64,000 nt of DNA from Actinomycetota bacterium (GTDB taxonomy: Bacteria; Actinomycetota; Acidimicrobiia; Acidimicrobiales; JAJPHE01): NCBI GenBank assembly GCA_027315345.1, contig DAHUYE010000067.1, positions 1 through 64,000 of the forward strand. The letters are read 5' to 3'. Below the pieces are notes generated by a model. That model ran no database searches. It worked only from the letters and a program-made list of their open reading frames with translations, and was not told the DNA's origin. This document shows positions 34,806 through 43,712 of the stretch, one piece after another. Every line of letters starts with the position of its first letter. Position 1 is the first letter of the stretch. A program made the position numbers and the translations under genes.

Positions 34806-36071
34806 ATGACTGCCGGGCGGGGAGACGCGCTCCGGGTCGCGTACCTCGCCTACCGGGGCAACCCCCACAGCGGCGGCCAGGGCGTCTACACCCGGTATCT
34901 GACGGCCGAGTTGGTGGCCATGGGCCATACCGTCGAGGTCTTCGGAGGCCAGCCCTATCCGGTCCTGGAGGACGGCGTGGGCTTCACCCCGGTGCCCAGC
35001 CTGGACCTGTACCGCCAGCCCGACCCCTTCCGGGTGCCCCACCTCCGGGAGTTCAAGGACCGGGTCGATGTCCTCGAGTTCGCCTACATGTGCTCGGCCG
35101 CCTTCCCCGAGCCGCTCACCTACAGCCTGCGCCTGCGCAAGCTCCTCCGCGGGCGCCGGGCCGACTTCGACGTCATCCACGACAACCAGTGTTTCGGGAG
35201 CGGCCTGCTCGACCTCGTCACCGAGGGCTGGCCCCTCGTGGCCACCCTGCACCATCCCATCACGGTCGACCGGGACCTCGAGTTGAGCCATGCGCCCAGC
35301 GCCTTCCGGAGGATGACCCTCCGGCGTTGGTACTCCTTCCTCCATATGCAGATGAAGGTGGCCCGCCAGGTCGAGAGCATCGTCACCGTCTCGGAGTCCT
35401 CCAAGCGGGACGTGGCCGACCAGATGGGGGTAGACCCGGCCCGCATGACGGTGGTGCCCATCGGCGTGGACCACCTGCGCTTCAAGCCCCGCCCCGACGT
35501 GGCCAAGGTGCCGGGCCGGCTCATGACCACCGCCTCGGCCGACGTGCCGCTCAAGGGCCTGGTGCCGCTGTTGGAGGCTCTGGCCAAGGTGCGCACCGAG
35601 CGCCACGTGGAGCTGGTCATCGTGGGCAAGCCCCGGCCCCAGACCCGCGTGGGTGAGACCATCGACCGCCTCGGGCTGGCCGACTGCGTCCGCTTCGTCA
35701 GCGGCGTCAGCGATGACGAGATCGTCAGGCTGTACAACCAGGCCGAGGTGGCCGTGGTCCCCTCGCTCTACGAGGGTTTCTCCCTGCCCGCCATCGAAGC
35801 CATGGCCTGCGGGACTCCGCTGGTGGCCACCACCGGCGGCGCTCTGCCCGAGGTGGTCGGGACCAGTGGCGAGACCGGGTTGCTGGTGGCCCCCGGTGAC
35901 CCCGAAGCCCTGGCCGCCGCCCTGGGGACCGCTCTGGATGATCCCGAACTCCGGGCCCGGCTGGGGGACGCCGGCCGTCGACGGGTGCTGGAACGCTTCA
36001 CCTGGCGGGCCTGCGCGGAGGGAACGGTCGAGGCCTACCACGAGCTCATCGCCCGCAAGGCAAGATGCTGA
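34806..36071 (+). CDS. Glycosyltransferase family 4
   Basis: A 421-residue GT-B fold retaining glycosyltransferase. An N-terminal GGQGVYTRYLTAEL acceptor-side loop, a central VTVSESSKRDV segment, and the C-terminal donor-binding motif with PSLYEGFSLPAIEAMACGTPLVAT (E-x7-E) are all typical of GT4. It probably transfers a sugar from a nucleotide donor to a lipid or small-molecule acceptor in the cytoplasm. It overlaps the following methyltransferase gene by 7 nt and starts a group of four genes that recur together by function: GT4, methyltransferase, alpha-toroid protein and, convergent, a second methyltransferase. Confidence 0.88.
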   Translation: MTAGRGDALRVAYLAYRGNPHSGGQGVYTRYLTAELVAMGHTVEVFGGQPYPVLEDGVGFTPVPSLDLYRQPDPFRVPHLREFKDRVDVLEFAYMCSAAFPEPLTYSLRLRKLLRGRRADFDVIHDNQCFGSGLLDLVTEGWPLVATLHHPITVDRDLELSHAPSAFRRMTLRRWYSFLHMQMKVARQVESIVTVSESSKRDVADQMGVDPARMTVVPIGVDHLRFKPRPDVAKVPGRLMTTASADVPLKGLVPLLEALAKVRTERHVELVIVGKPRPQTRVGETIDRLGLADCVRFVSGVSDDEIVRLYNQAEVAVVPSLYEGFSLPAIEAMACGTPLVATTGGALPEVVGTSGETGLLVAPGDPEALAAALGTALDDPELRARLGDAGRRRVLERFTWRACAEGTVEAYHELIARKARC

Positions 36072-36775
36072 CCGTCCGCTACGACCGTCTCGGTTTGCGC
36101 TCCGGTGACCGCCTGCTCGACCTGGGCTGCGGGGGTGGGCGCCACGCCTTCGAGGCCCTGCGCCGGGGGGCCACCGTGGTCGCCCTCGACGCCGACGGGG
36201 CCGAGCTCAAGGACGTGTCCATTCTCTTCGCCGCCATGGAAGAGGCGGGGGAGGCCGGCCCGGGCGCCTCGGGCCGGGCCGTGAACGGGGACGCCGTGCA
36301 CCTGCCGTTCCCCGACGACGCCTTCGACCGGATCATCGCCGCCGAGGTCCTGGAGCACATCCCCCCCGACGGACCCGCCCTGGCCGAGCTGGCCCGGGTC
36401 CTGCGCCCGGGCGGCACCATGGCCATCACCGTTCCCCGCTTCGGCCCCGAGCTCATCAACTGGGCCCTCTCCGATGAGTACCACAACGTCCCCGGCGGCC
36501 ACATCCGCATCTACCGGCGCAACGTCCTGGCCGACCGCATGCGGGCCGCCGGGCTGACCGTCACCGGCTGGCACCACGCCCACGCCCTCCACAGCCCCTA
36601 CTGGTGGCTCAAGTGCGCGGTGGGCACCACCAACGAGGACCACCCCCTGGTGCGGGCCTATCACCGCCTTCTGGTCTGGGACATCGAAAAGGCCCCGCCG
36701 GTCACCCGGCTGACGGAGCGGGCCCTCAACCCGGTACTGGGCAAGAGCCTGGTCGTCTACGCGGAGAAGCCGTGA
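36065..36775 (+). CDS. Class I SAM-dependent methyltransferase
   Basis: A 236-residue methyltransferase with complete motifs: LLDLGCGGGRHAF (motif I), VVALDADGAEL, DAVHLPFPDDAFDRIIAAEVLEHI, and ELARVLRPGGTMAITVPR. The C-terminal RIYRRNVLADRMRAAG and late AEKP ending are normal. Substrate unknown; coupling to GT4 (7-nt overlap) and to the next gene (GTGA overlap) suggests it modifies the product of the same pathway. Confidence 0.88.
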   Translation: MLTVRYDRLGLRSGDRLLDLGCGGGRHAFEALRRGATVVALDADGAELKDVSILFAAMEEAGEAGPGASGRAVNGDAVHLPFPDDAFDRIIAAEVLEHIPPDGPALAELARVLRPGGTMAITVPRFGPELINWALSDEYHNVPGGHIRIYRRNVLADRMRAAGLTVTGWHHAHALHSPYWWLKCAVGTTNEDHPLVRAYHRLLVWDIEKAPPVTRLTERALNPVLGKSLVVYAEKP

Positions 36776-37860
36776 CCCCGTCCAGGCCCGAGCGCCGGGA
36801 TCCGAGGCTGCTGGCCGCCGACCAGGTGGCCCAGACGGCGGCGGCCATAGCCGCCCTCCAGCTGCCCAACGGCATGATCCCCTGGTTCCCCGACGGCCAC
36901 GCCGATCCCTGGAACCACGTGGAGGCGGCCATGGCCCTGGTGGTGGCCGGCCAGCGCCGGGCGGCCGAGCGGGCCTACGAATGGTTGGCCGGCATCCAGC
37001 ATCCCGACGGGGGCTGGTACACCTACTACCTGGCCGGGGACCGGGTGGAGGAATCCCGCCGGGACACCAACGTCATCGCCTACGTGGCCACCGGTACCTG
37101 GTTCCACTACCTGGCCACCCGGGACCGGGGTTTCCTCCAGTGGGCCTGGCCGATGGTCAAGGGGGCCATCGAGTTCTCCCTCCGCCTGCAGCTGCCGGGG
37201 GGGGAGCTGATCTGGGCCGTCGACCACCAGACCGACCTGCCCCGTTACGCCCTGCTCACCGGTTCGTGCTCGGCCTACCTGAGCCTGCGCTGCGCCATAG
37301 CCGTGGCCGAGGAACTGGGCGACGACCAGCCGGAGTGGGAACTGGCCGCCGCCCGCCTCGGGCATGTGGTGGCCAACTGCCCCGACTCCTTCGAGCCCAA
37401 GGACCGCTGGGCCATGGACTGGTACTACCCGGTCCTCTCCACGGCCATGACCGGGGACAGGGCTCTGGCCCACCTGGACGACCGCTGGAACGAGTTCGTC
37501 ATGGACGGCATCGGCGTGCGTTGTGTCTCCGACCAGCCCTGGGTCACCGCCGCCGAAACGGCCGAGTGCGCCCTGGCCTACGACGCCGCCGGCCGCCCCG
37601 GCCAGGCCGCCGAGATCCTGTCCTGGCTGGAGGCAATGCGGGACGAGGACGGCCTCTACTGGACCGGACGCGTCCATCCCCAGGGCGTCAACTTCCCCGG
37701 GGGGGAGCGCTCCAGCTACACCGCCGCCGCCGTCATCCTGGCCAACAACGCCCTGGGCTCCTGCGGGCCGACCGCCGGGCTGTTCCGCTCCGAGGGCCTG
37801 CCGGCGGCCATGGCCGTCCCCCTGGCCGAGCCGGTGGGCGAACCCAACCAGGCGCCCTGA
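36772..37860 (+). CDS. Alpha/alpha-toroid protein (prenyltransferase/six-hairpin-glycosidase-like)
   Basis: A 362-residue all-helical protein with repeated Trp-rich helical hairpins: WNHVEAAMALVVAG, AYEWLAGIQHPDGGWYTYYL, AYDAAGRPGQAAEIL and WTGRVHP. Such repeats form alpha/alpha barrels found in terpene cyclases, prenyltransferases and some glycoside hydrolases. No DDxxD or DxDD motif is obvious, so cyclase activity is not supported. Proteins like this are commonly named 'prenyltransferase' beside GT4 and methyltransferase genes in actinobacteria. GTG 36772 overlaps the previous stop as GTGA. Confidence 0.72.
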   Translation: MTPSRPERRDPRLLAADQVAQTAAAIAALQLPNGMIPWFPDGHADPWNHVEAAMALVVAGQRRAAERAYEWLAGIQHPDGGWYTYYLAGDRVEESRRDTNVIAYVATGTWFHYLATRDRGFLQWAWPMVKGAIEFSLRLQLPGGELIWAVDHQTDLPRYALLTGSCSAYLSLRCAIAVAEELGDDQPEWELAAARLGHVVANCPDSFEPKDRWAMDWYYPVLSTAMTGDRALAHLDDRWNEFVMDGIGVRCVSDQPWVTAAETAECALAYDAAGRPGQAAEILSWLEAMRDEDGLYWTGRVHPQGVNFPGGERSSYTAAAVILANNALGSCGPTAGLFRSEGLPAAMAVPLAEPVGEPNQAP

Positions 37861-37861
37861 C

Positions 37862-38515
37862 CTACTCGCCTTCGGCGGTGCGGATGAGGACCCGGAGGCT
37901 GCCGCAGGCCTCCTCCTCCAAGAAGGAGCCGGACTCGAGGGCCCGGGAGTACAGCTCGAACGGCGGCCGGCCGCCGTCGGCGGGGTCGGGGAAGACGTCG
38001 TGGATGGCCAGGCGCCCGCCGATGGCCACCAGGGGGACCCAGGCGCGATAGTCGGCCCAGGCCGGTTCGCTCCCGTGGCCCCCGTCGATGAACAGCAGCG
38101 ACAGCGGGGTCGTCCAGTACTTGGCCACGGTGGCCGAATCGCCCAGCACCGCCACCACCACGTCCTCCAGGCCGGAGTCGACCATGGTCCGGCGAAAGGT
38201 GGGCAGGGTGTCCATGCGGCCGGTCTCGGGGTCGACCAGGGAGGTGTCGTGGTGCTCCCAGCCGGCCTGGTTCTCCTCCGAGCCCCGGTGGTGGTCGACG
38301 GTGAACAGAACGCTGTCCTCTTCACGGGCGGCGGCGCCGAGGTAGACGGAGGACTTGCCGCAGTAGGTGCCCACCTCCAGCAGCGGGCCCAGGCCGGTGC
38401 CGGCGGCCCGCCGCCCGGCCCGGTGCAGGGCCAGGCCCTCGTCATCGGGCATGAAGCCCTTGGTCCGCTGGGCCACTGCGAGCAGTCGTGGGTCCATGAC
38501 GATGCTTGCGTCCAT
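37862..38515 (-). CDS. Class I methyltransferase (CmcI/TylF-like)
   Basis: A 217-residue methyltransferase with motif I LLEVGTYCGKSSVYLG, an acidic VLFTVDHHRGSEE strand and the LLFIDGGHGSEPAW motif with Asp, Gly and His that marks the cephalosporin-hydroxylase/CmcI group and other O-methyltransferases that bind a metal. A late AIHDVFPDP supplies another acidic residue. ATG 38515 begins a normal N-terminus; the much longer frame continuing to 39673 is antisense to xseA. It is convergent with the toroid gene, with stop codons one nt apart. Confidence 0.8.
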   Translation of the reverse strand: MDASIVMDPRLLAVAQRTKGFMPDDEGLALHRAGRRAAGTGLGPLLEVGTYCGKSSVYLGAAAREEDSVLFTVDHHRGSEENQAGWEHHDTSLVDPETGRMDTLPTFRRTMVDSGLEDVVVAVLGDSATVAKYWTTPLSLLFIDGGHGSEPAWADYRAWVPLVAIGGRLAIHDVFPDPADGGRPPFELYSRALESGSFLEEEACGSLRVLIRTAEGE

Positions 38516-38569
38516 GGCTCTGACTATCAGATGGGGCGCCGATGGGGGCGCAGCCGGGTGCGCCTCCCG

Positions 38570-38575
38570 TAGCCT
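38570..38575 (+). promoter_or_regulatory. -10 box TAGCCT of xseAB
   Basis: TAGCCT ends 9 nt before the xseA ATG (38585). No ribosome-binding site is needed if the message is leaderless; GGAG also occurs just before the ATG. Confidence 0.4.
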
Positions 38576-38584
38576 GCCGGAGCC

Positions 38585-39877
38585 ATGACGCTCTTCGACC
38601 AGCCCGACTCGGGCCCGGCCCCGCCCCGCCCGGTCAGCCTGGTGCGCCTGTCCGCCGAGCTGGCCCGTTCGGCCGCGCTCCTCGGGCGGGTGTCGGTGGA
38701 AGGGGAGGTGGTCAACCCCAAGACCTACGGGGGTGGGCGCACCTATTTCACCCTCAAGGACCGCAACGCTCAGATGACGGTGACCGTGCCGGGCAACCGG
38801 GCCCGCTGGAGCCACGCCGTCCACGGGGAGCGGGTGCTGGTGACCGGATCGGTGGGCTACACCCCGGAACGGGGCCAGATCCTCCTTACCGCCGAAGAGG
38901 TCAGCCCGGTGGGGGCCGGGGCCATAGCCGCCCTCCTGGAAGCGGTCCGGGCCCGCCTGGCCGCCGACGGCCTGACCGAGCGCCCCCGCCGGCCCATCCC
39001 GCTCCTGCCCCGCAAGGTGGGCGTGGTCTGCGGGGCCGAGGCGGCGGTGCGGGCTGACATCGAATCGGTGGTGGCCACCCGCATGCCGGGCTACCCGATG
39101 CGCTTCATGGAGGTGTCCGTGTCCGGGGCGGGGGCGGCCGAAGCCATCATCGAGGGCCTGCGCCGCATCTGCGCCGACCCCGAGGTGGACGTGGTTGTCC
39201 TGGCCCGGGGCGGGGGCGATGCCGCCCAGCTGCTGCCCTTCAGCGACGAGTCCCTTTGCCGGGCCATCTGCGCGGCCCGGGTCCCGGTGGTGGTGGCCAT
39301 CGGCCACGAGGGCGACCGGCCCCTCTGCGATGAGGTGGCCGATCTGCGCTGCGCCACCCCTTCGCTGGCCGCCGCCTCCGTGGTCCCGTCCCGGGCCGAG
39401 ATGGACGCCCAGCTGGCCGGGCTGGTGCAGCGGGCGGGGTCCTTGTGGTCGGCCCGGCTGGCCGCCGTCGACCGCCGCCTGGCCGAGGCCGAGCCCATGG
39501 GGGCGCTGGAGGCGGGTTGGAAGGCGGCCGAGTCCCGCCTGGCCCGGGGCCGGGACCGCCTCAGCCTGGTCAACCCCTCCCGCCGGGTGGCCGAGTCCCG
39601 CCGGCTGATGGACCGCATCGACCTGACCTCGGGCCTGGCCCACCGGCTGGCCCGGGCCGCCGGCCAGCTCCACGACCGGGGCCGCACCCTGGAGGCCCTG
39701 GATCCGGACCGGGTCCTGGCCCGGGGCTACGCCGTGGTCCGCACCTCCGACGGGCGGGTGCTGCGCGACGCCGCGGCCACCCGGGCCGGAACCCGCCTCG
39801 ACGTGGTGCTGGCCTCCGGCCGCCTGGCCGTCGAGGTCAGCGAGACCCTGCCCGACGGCGCCGGGAGCGCCCGGTGA
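38585..39877 (+). CDS. xseA: Exodeoxyribonuclease VII large subunit
   Basis: A 430-residue large subunit of exonuclease VII, which degrades single-stranded DNA from both ends. An N-terminal OB-fold (VEGEVVNPKTYGGGRTYFTLKD) is followed by the catalytic domain with GVVCGAEAAVRADI, the DVVVLARGGGDAAQLLPF segment and VVVAIGHEGDRPLCDEVADLRCATPS, where the conserved Asp/His cluster lies. The C-terminal helical region binds XseB. Its stop overlaps the xseB start as GTGA. Confidence 0.94.
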   Translation: MTLFDQPDSGPAPPRPVSLVRLSAELARSAALLGRVSVEGEVVNPKTYGGGRTYFTLKDRNAQMTVTVPGNRARWSHAVHGERVLVTGSVGYTPERGQILLTAEEVSPVGAGAIAALLEAVRARLAADGLTERPRRPIPLLPRKVGVVCGAEAAVRADIESVVATRMPGYPMRFMEVSVSGAGAAEAIIEGLRRICADPEVDVVVLARGGGDAAQLLPFSDESLCRAICAARVPVVVAIGHEGDRPLCDEVADLRCATPSLAAASVVPSRAEMDAQLAGLVQRAGSLWSARLAAVDRRLAEAEPMGALEAGWKAAESRLARGRDRLSLVNPSRRVAESRRLMDRIDLTSGLAHRLARAAGQLHDRGRTLEALDPDRVLARGYAVVRTSDGRVLRDAAATRAGTRLDVVLASGRLAVEVSETLPDGAGSAR

Positions 39878-40095
39878 GCCCGGAAGCGACCGACTGGGAG
39901 CTGGGCGCGCTCAGCTTCGAGGCTCTCCTGGAGAAGCTGGAGTCCCTGGTGGGCCAGCTCTCCTCCGGCGAAGTTGGCATCGAAGACGCCGCCGACCTCT
40001 ACGAACAGGCCGGCCGTGTCTACGCCGAGGCCAAGAGCCGCCTCGATGCCGTTCAGGCCCGGATCGACGCCCTGCGGATCGAACCGGGTACCTGA
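39874..40095 (+). CDS. xseB: Exodeoxyribonuclease VII small subunit
   Basis: A 73-residue helical hairpin protein with the family core LSFEALLEKLESLVGQLSSG and a Leu/Tyr heptad pattern (ADLYEQAGRVYAEAKSRL). Several copies coat one XseA. GTG 39874 overlaps the xseA stop, showing translational coupling. Convergent with the aminopeptidase gene, whose stop is 3 nt away. Confidence 0.92.
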   Translation: MSPEATDWELGALSFEALLEKLESLVGQLSSGEVGIEDAADLYEQAGRVYAEAKSRLDAVQARIDALRIEPGT

Positions 40096-40097
40096 GC

Positions 40098-42644
40098 TCA
40101 GAACAGGTCCCTGATCACCTGGCGTTGGCGCTGGGCGAAGGCGGTGTTGACGTCCAGGCGCTCCAGGATCTGCTGCAGAGTCTTCTGGCCCGAGGGCACC
40201 GGGTGGGCGTCGAAGAAGCGGTGGGCATCGGCGGCCAGCTCGGGTGTGGCCAGCAGGGCCACGCTGCCGGCCAGGCCGATGACCATCTTCTGGGGGATCT
40301 TCCCGGTGAAGTCGTCCCAGGCCTCCTTGAGCATTTCCCAGGCCGCTGTCCCCGCCACCGGGTTGGCGATGGCCTGGCTGATCAGGAACGGGGAGTTCTG
40401 GGTCCGGACCTCGCCTGACAGCGCCATCTGCACCGTGCGCCGGACGAGGTCCTCGTGGCGGAACCCGGCCAGCGCATACAGGTAGCGCACCTCCTCCTGA
40501 GGAGTGGCCGCAGTCTGGAAGCGACCCAGTACCTGCTGGTACTGCTCTTCCCCGCCTACGGCCGCCACGATGTTGACCAGGGCGCCGGCCAGGTCGGCGT
40601 CGGCCGCCGAGCGGTCCTGGAGGACCTGGTCGTGCAGCGATACGGCCCGCCGGCGGATGTCGGGATCGGCTCCGGTGGTGCCGAGGGTCGCCAGCAGGGT
40701 GGCCCGCAGCGTGCCGCGCGTCTCCGGCTCCCCGGGCGTGGCCGACCAGCCGGCCTCGGCGAAGGCGGGGGAGAAGACCTGTCGGACGAAGGCCTCGACG
40801 GCCGTCTTGCCCTCCGCATCGGCCACCCGGTGGATGAAGTCCAGGGCCGAGGAGGCCAGAGCCCACACGGCGGGGTCCTCGTCACCGCGCAGCAGCCGCA
40901 GCAACTCGACCAGGTCGGAAAGGTCGCCCTGGCCGCCTAGAGCGGCGGCCCAGGTGTCCGAGACCAGATTGAACAGTTCCAGCGCGTCCAGCCGGCCCAG
41001 GTCGGAGCGCAGGGCGCCGGCCAGGGCGGCGTCGTAGCGCACGCGGTAGAAGCCCGACCCGCCGGCGTTGGCGATGACCCAGTCGGGCTTACCGCCCAGG
41101 TCGAGGTCGGCGTGGCGGGCGTCGAGGAGAACGCGGTGCTCACCTTCGACGCCGTTGACGGAGGCCCTCAACAGCAGAGGGACCGACCACTGCGTCGGGT
41201 CCGAGTCGGACCCCGAGAGCATGAAGCGCTGCTGGTCCAGATGGATGCGGCCCCCGCCGCCCTCTCCGACCGAGACCAGGGGGTAGCCGGCCTGGAAGAT
41301 CCAGCTGTCCATGATCGAGCGCACGGGCTGGCCGGTGGCCGTCTCGATCCCGTCCCACAGGTCGGTGGTCTCGGCGTTGCCGTAGGCGTGGGCGGCGATG
41401 TACTGCCTGATGCCGTTGCGGAACTCCTCCGCGCCCAGGTAGCGCTCGAGCATGCGCAGCACGGCGGCGCCCTTTTCGTAGGTGAGGACGTCGAACATGT
41501 CCTCGGCTTCCTCCGGACTGGCGACGGGGAACTCGATGGGGCGGGTCGAGGCCAGGGCATCGGTGGCCAAGGCCCCCCCTCGGGACAGGCCGAAGGCCAC
41601 CCACCGGTTCCACTCCGGGCGGAAGTCGTCGACACACAGCATTTCCATGAAGGTGGCGAAGGCCTCGTTCAGCCACAGGCCGTTCCACCAGCGCATGGTG
41701 ACCAGGTCCCCGAACCACATGTGGGCGATCTCGTGGGCGACCACATCGGCCACCCGCTGGCGCTCGACCTGGGTAGCCGTGGCCGGGTCCAGGAGCAGCA
41801 GCTGCTCCCGGAAGGTCACCGCCCCCAGGTTCTCCATGGCCCCGGCGGCGAAGTCGGGCAGGGCGATGAGGTCGAGCTTGTCCCCCGGATAGGCGATGTT
41901 GAACCAGGCGGCAAAGAAGCGCAGGGAGTAGGCACCGATCTCCTGGGCGAAGCCGCACAGCTCCTCCTTGCCCGGCACATGCACGACCCGTAACTCCACC
42001 CCGTCCACGTCCACCGGAGCGGTGGCGACCAGGGGGCCGACCACGAAGGCGACCAGATAGGTGGACATGACCATGGTGTCGGTGAAGCGCACCGCCACCC
42101 GGCCATCCGGCCTCCCGGTCCGCTCCGCCTCGGGGCTGTTGGAGAAGACGGCCAGGGCTGGATCGATGACCAGGGTGATCCCGAATACGGCCTTGCGATC
42201 CGGCTCGTCCCAACACGGAAAGGCCCGGCGGGCGTCGGTGGCCTCGAACTGGGTGGTGGCGATGATCCGCTCGGCCCCGTCGGCGTCTTTGAAGGTGCTG
42301 CGGTAGAAGCCCTGCAATTTGTCATTGAGGATCCCGGAGAAGTCGATCTCCAACTCCGACCTCCCGGCCGGCACGTCCTCACCCAGATCAATGGTCAGAC
42401 GCTCCTCGTCCTCGTCCAGGGCGTAGGCCGTCACCGCCACCTCGGCATCCCCGGATCGGACGCTGACGGCGGAGATCTCCAACTCGGCGGCGTTGAGCAC
42501 GATGCGCCGGGTCGCTTCCTTGACCTCGATGGCGATCCGCTCGTGTCCGCTGAATGTCGCCCGCTCCAGGTCCGGTGAGATCTCCAGGTCGTAGCGGGTC
42601 GGCTCCACATGGCGGGGCAGTCGGTAGTCGGGAGTGTCCGGCAT
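40098..42644 (-). CDS. pepN: M1-family aminopeptidase (PepN-like)
   Basis: An 848-residue zinc aminopeptidase. The N-terminal beta domain is followed by the exopeptidase motif GAMENLG and the zinc site HEIAHMWFGDLV ... NEAFATFME (H-E-x2-H-x18-E). A C-terminal helical ERAP1-like domain of about 320 residues completes the actinobacterial PepN form. It removes N-terminal residues from peptides during protein turnover. ATG 42644 begins at the conserved RLPRHVEPTRYDLEI; the frame extending to 43667 is antisense to the kinase gene. Divergent from the PfkB kinase. Confidence 0.93.
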   Translation of the reverse strand: MPDTPDYRLPRHVEPTRYDLEISPDLERATFSGHERIAIEVKEATRRIVLNAAELEISAVSVRSGDAEVAVTAYALDEDEERLTIDLGEDVPAGRSELEIDFSGILNDKLQGFYRSTFKDADGAERIIATTQFEATDARRAFPCWDEPDRKAVFGITLVIDPALAVFSNSPEAERTGRPDGRVAVRFTDTMVMSTYLVAFVVGPLVATAPVDVDGVELRVVHVPGKEELCGFAQEIGAYSLRFFAAWFNIAYPGDKLDLIALPDFAAGAMENLGAVTFREQLLLLDPATATQVERQRVADVVAHEIAHMWFGDLVTMRWWNGLWLNEAFATFMEMLCVDDFRPEWNRWVAFGLSRGGALATDALASTRPIEFPVASPEEAEDMFDVLTYEKGAAVLRMLERYLGAEEFRNGIRQYIAAHAYGNAETTDLWDGIETATGQPVRSIMDSWIFQAGYPLVSVGEGGGGRIHLDQQRFMLSGSDSDPTQWSVPLLLRASVNGVEGEHRVLLDARHADLDLGGKPDWVIANAGGSGFYRVRYDAALAGALRSDLGRLDALELFNLVSDTWAAALGGQGDLSDLVELLRLLRGDEDPAVWALASSALDFIHRVADAEGKTAVEAFVRQVFSPAFAEAGWSATPGEPETRGTLRATLLATLGTTGADPDIRRRAVSLHDQVLQDRSAADADLAGALVNIVAAVGGEEQYQQVLGRFQTAATPQEEVRYLYALAGFRHEDLVRRTVQMALSGEVRTQNSPFLISQAIANPVAGTAAWEMLKEAWDDFTGKIPQKMVIGLAGSVALLATPELAADAHRFFDAHPVPSGQKTLQQILERLDVNTAFAQRQRQVIRDLF

Positions 42645-42674
42645 GGGGGGGCACGCTAACGAACCAGAGCCGAT

Positions 42675-42680
42675 TACCTT
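42675..42680 (+). promoter_or_regulatory. -10 box TACCTT of the PfkB kinase gene
   Basis: TACCTT ends 6 nt before ATG 42687, in the leaderless arrangement. The 42-bp gap to the divergent pepN start leaves room for both promoters. Confidence 0.35.
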
Positions 42681-42686
42681 CAATGG

Positions 42687-43712
42687 ATGACCGCTCTGCG
42701 TGCCTCGGGCTTCGACGTGGTGGCCCTGGGCTCGGCCATCGTGGACCTGCTGGTGCCGGTGTCGCCACAGACAGTGGCCGACGCCGGCTTGGAGCCGGGC
42801 ACCATGACGCTCATCGATGAAGCCGAGGCGGAGCGGCTGTGGGGCCACTTCGGCGCGGGGGGTCAGGTGGTGGCGGGCGGATCGGCCGCCAACACCGCCG
42901 TGGGGGTGGCGGCTCTGGGTCGGCGGGCGGCGCTGGTCGGCCGGGTGGGCGGTGACGACCTGGGCTCGGCCTACGCCGAGGATCTGGCCCGAGCCGGGGT
43001 GAGCTTCGAAGTCGGGCCCGGACCGGCGGTGCCGCCGTCGCCTTCGGGTGGGACCGGACGTTGCTACATCATCGTTACCCCCGACGGCCAGCGGACCATG
43101 CGCACCTATCTCGGGAGCGCCCCGGACATCGCCCCGGCGGCGGTGGACGCCGCGCTGGCCGGGGGCGCCGGTTTCGTCTATCTGGAGGGCTACCTCTGGG
43201 ATGCCCCGGCCGCCGCCGGAGCTCTGCAGCGCGCCGTGTCCGCCGCCGGCGCCGCCGGCGCCCGCCGGGCCCTCACCCTTTCCGACCCGGGTTGCGTGGA
43301 GCGGAACCGGGACGGCTTCCTGGAACTCATCGGCGCCGGGGCCGTGGACGTTCTCTTCGCCAACGAGTCCGAGATCACCGGGCTGTGGGGGACCGGGGAC
43401 TTCGAGGTGGCCGTGGCCCAGACCCGGGCCCACTGTCCGCTGGCCGCCCTCACCCGGGGGGCTGAGGGTTCGGTGGTGGTCGGCCCGGAGGACACCCTGG
43501 TGGTGCCGGCCGTCCCGGCCGGCGTGGTCGACACGACCGGGGCCGGGGATCTCTACGCCGCCGGCTTCCTGACCGGGCTGGCGGCCGGGCTTGATCTCAA
43601 GGCCTGCGCCGGTCTGGCCGGCCTGGCTGCCGCCGACATCATCTCCGACTACGGGGCCCGCCCCCACGGGGACATCCGGACCACGGCCCGCTCCGAAGGA
43701 CTCCTGACATGA
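42687..43712 (+). CDS. PfkB-family carbohydrate/nucleoside kinase
   Basis: A 341-residue ribokinase-like kinase. An N-terminal GSAIVDLLVPV strand, the substrate motif VAGGSAANTAVGVAALG, and the second PfkB signature DTTGAGDLYAAGF with the catalytic Asp are clear. The early SAIVD and long second domain resemble adenosine-kinase-like members. The substrate is not assignable. It overlaps the GDPD gene by 4 nt. Confidence 0.88.
   Translation: MTALRASGFDVVALGSAIVDLLVPVSPQTVADAGLEPGTMTLIDEAEAERLWGHFGAGGQVVAGGSAANTAVGVAALGRRAALVGRVGGDDLGSAYAEDLARAGVSFEVGPGPAVPPSPSGGTGRCYIIVTPDGQRTMRTYLGSAPDIAPAAVDAALAGGAGFVYLEGYLWDAPAAAGALQRAVSAAGAAGARRALTLSDPGCVERNRDGFLELIGAGAVDVLFANESEITGLWGTGDFEVAVAQTRAHCPLAALTRGAEGSVVVGPEDTLVVPAVPAGVVDTTGAGDLYAAGFLTGLAAGLDLKACAGLAGLAAADIISDYGARPHGDIRTTARSEGLLT

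Noticed and set aside
36772-37860. Terpene cyclase
   Set aside because: No DxDD or DDxxD motif; only the toroid repeat pattern is visible.
38516-39673. N-terminal extension of the CmcI-like methyltransferase
   Set aside because: It is the antisense of xseA and lacks homology.
42645-43667. N-terminal extension of the aminopeptidase through the antisense of the PfkB gene
   Set aside because: The extension is Gly/Pro/His-rich and the family start is at 42644.
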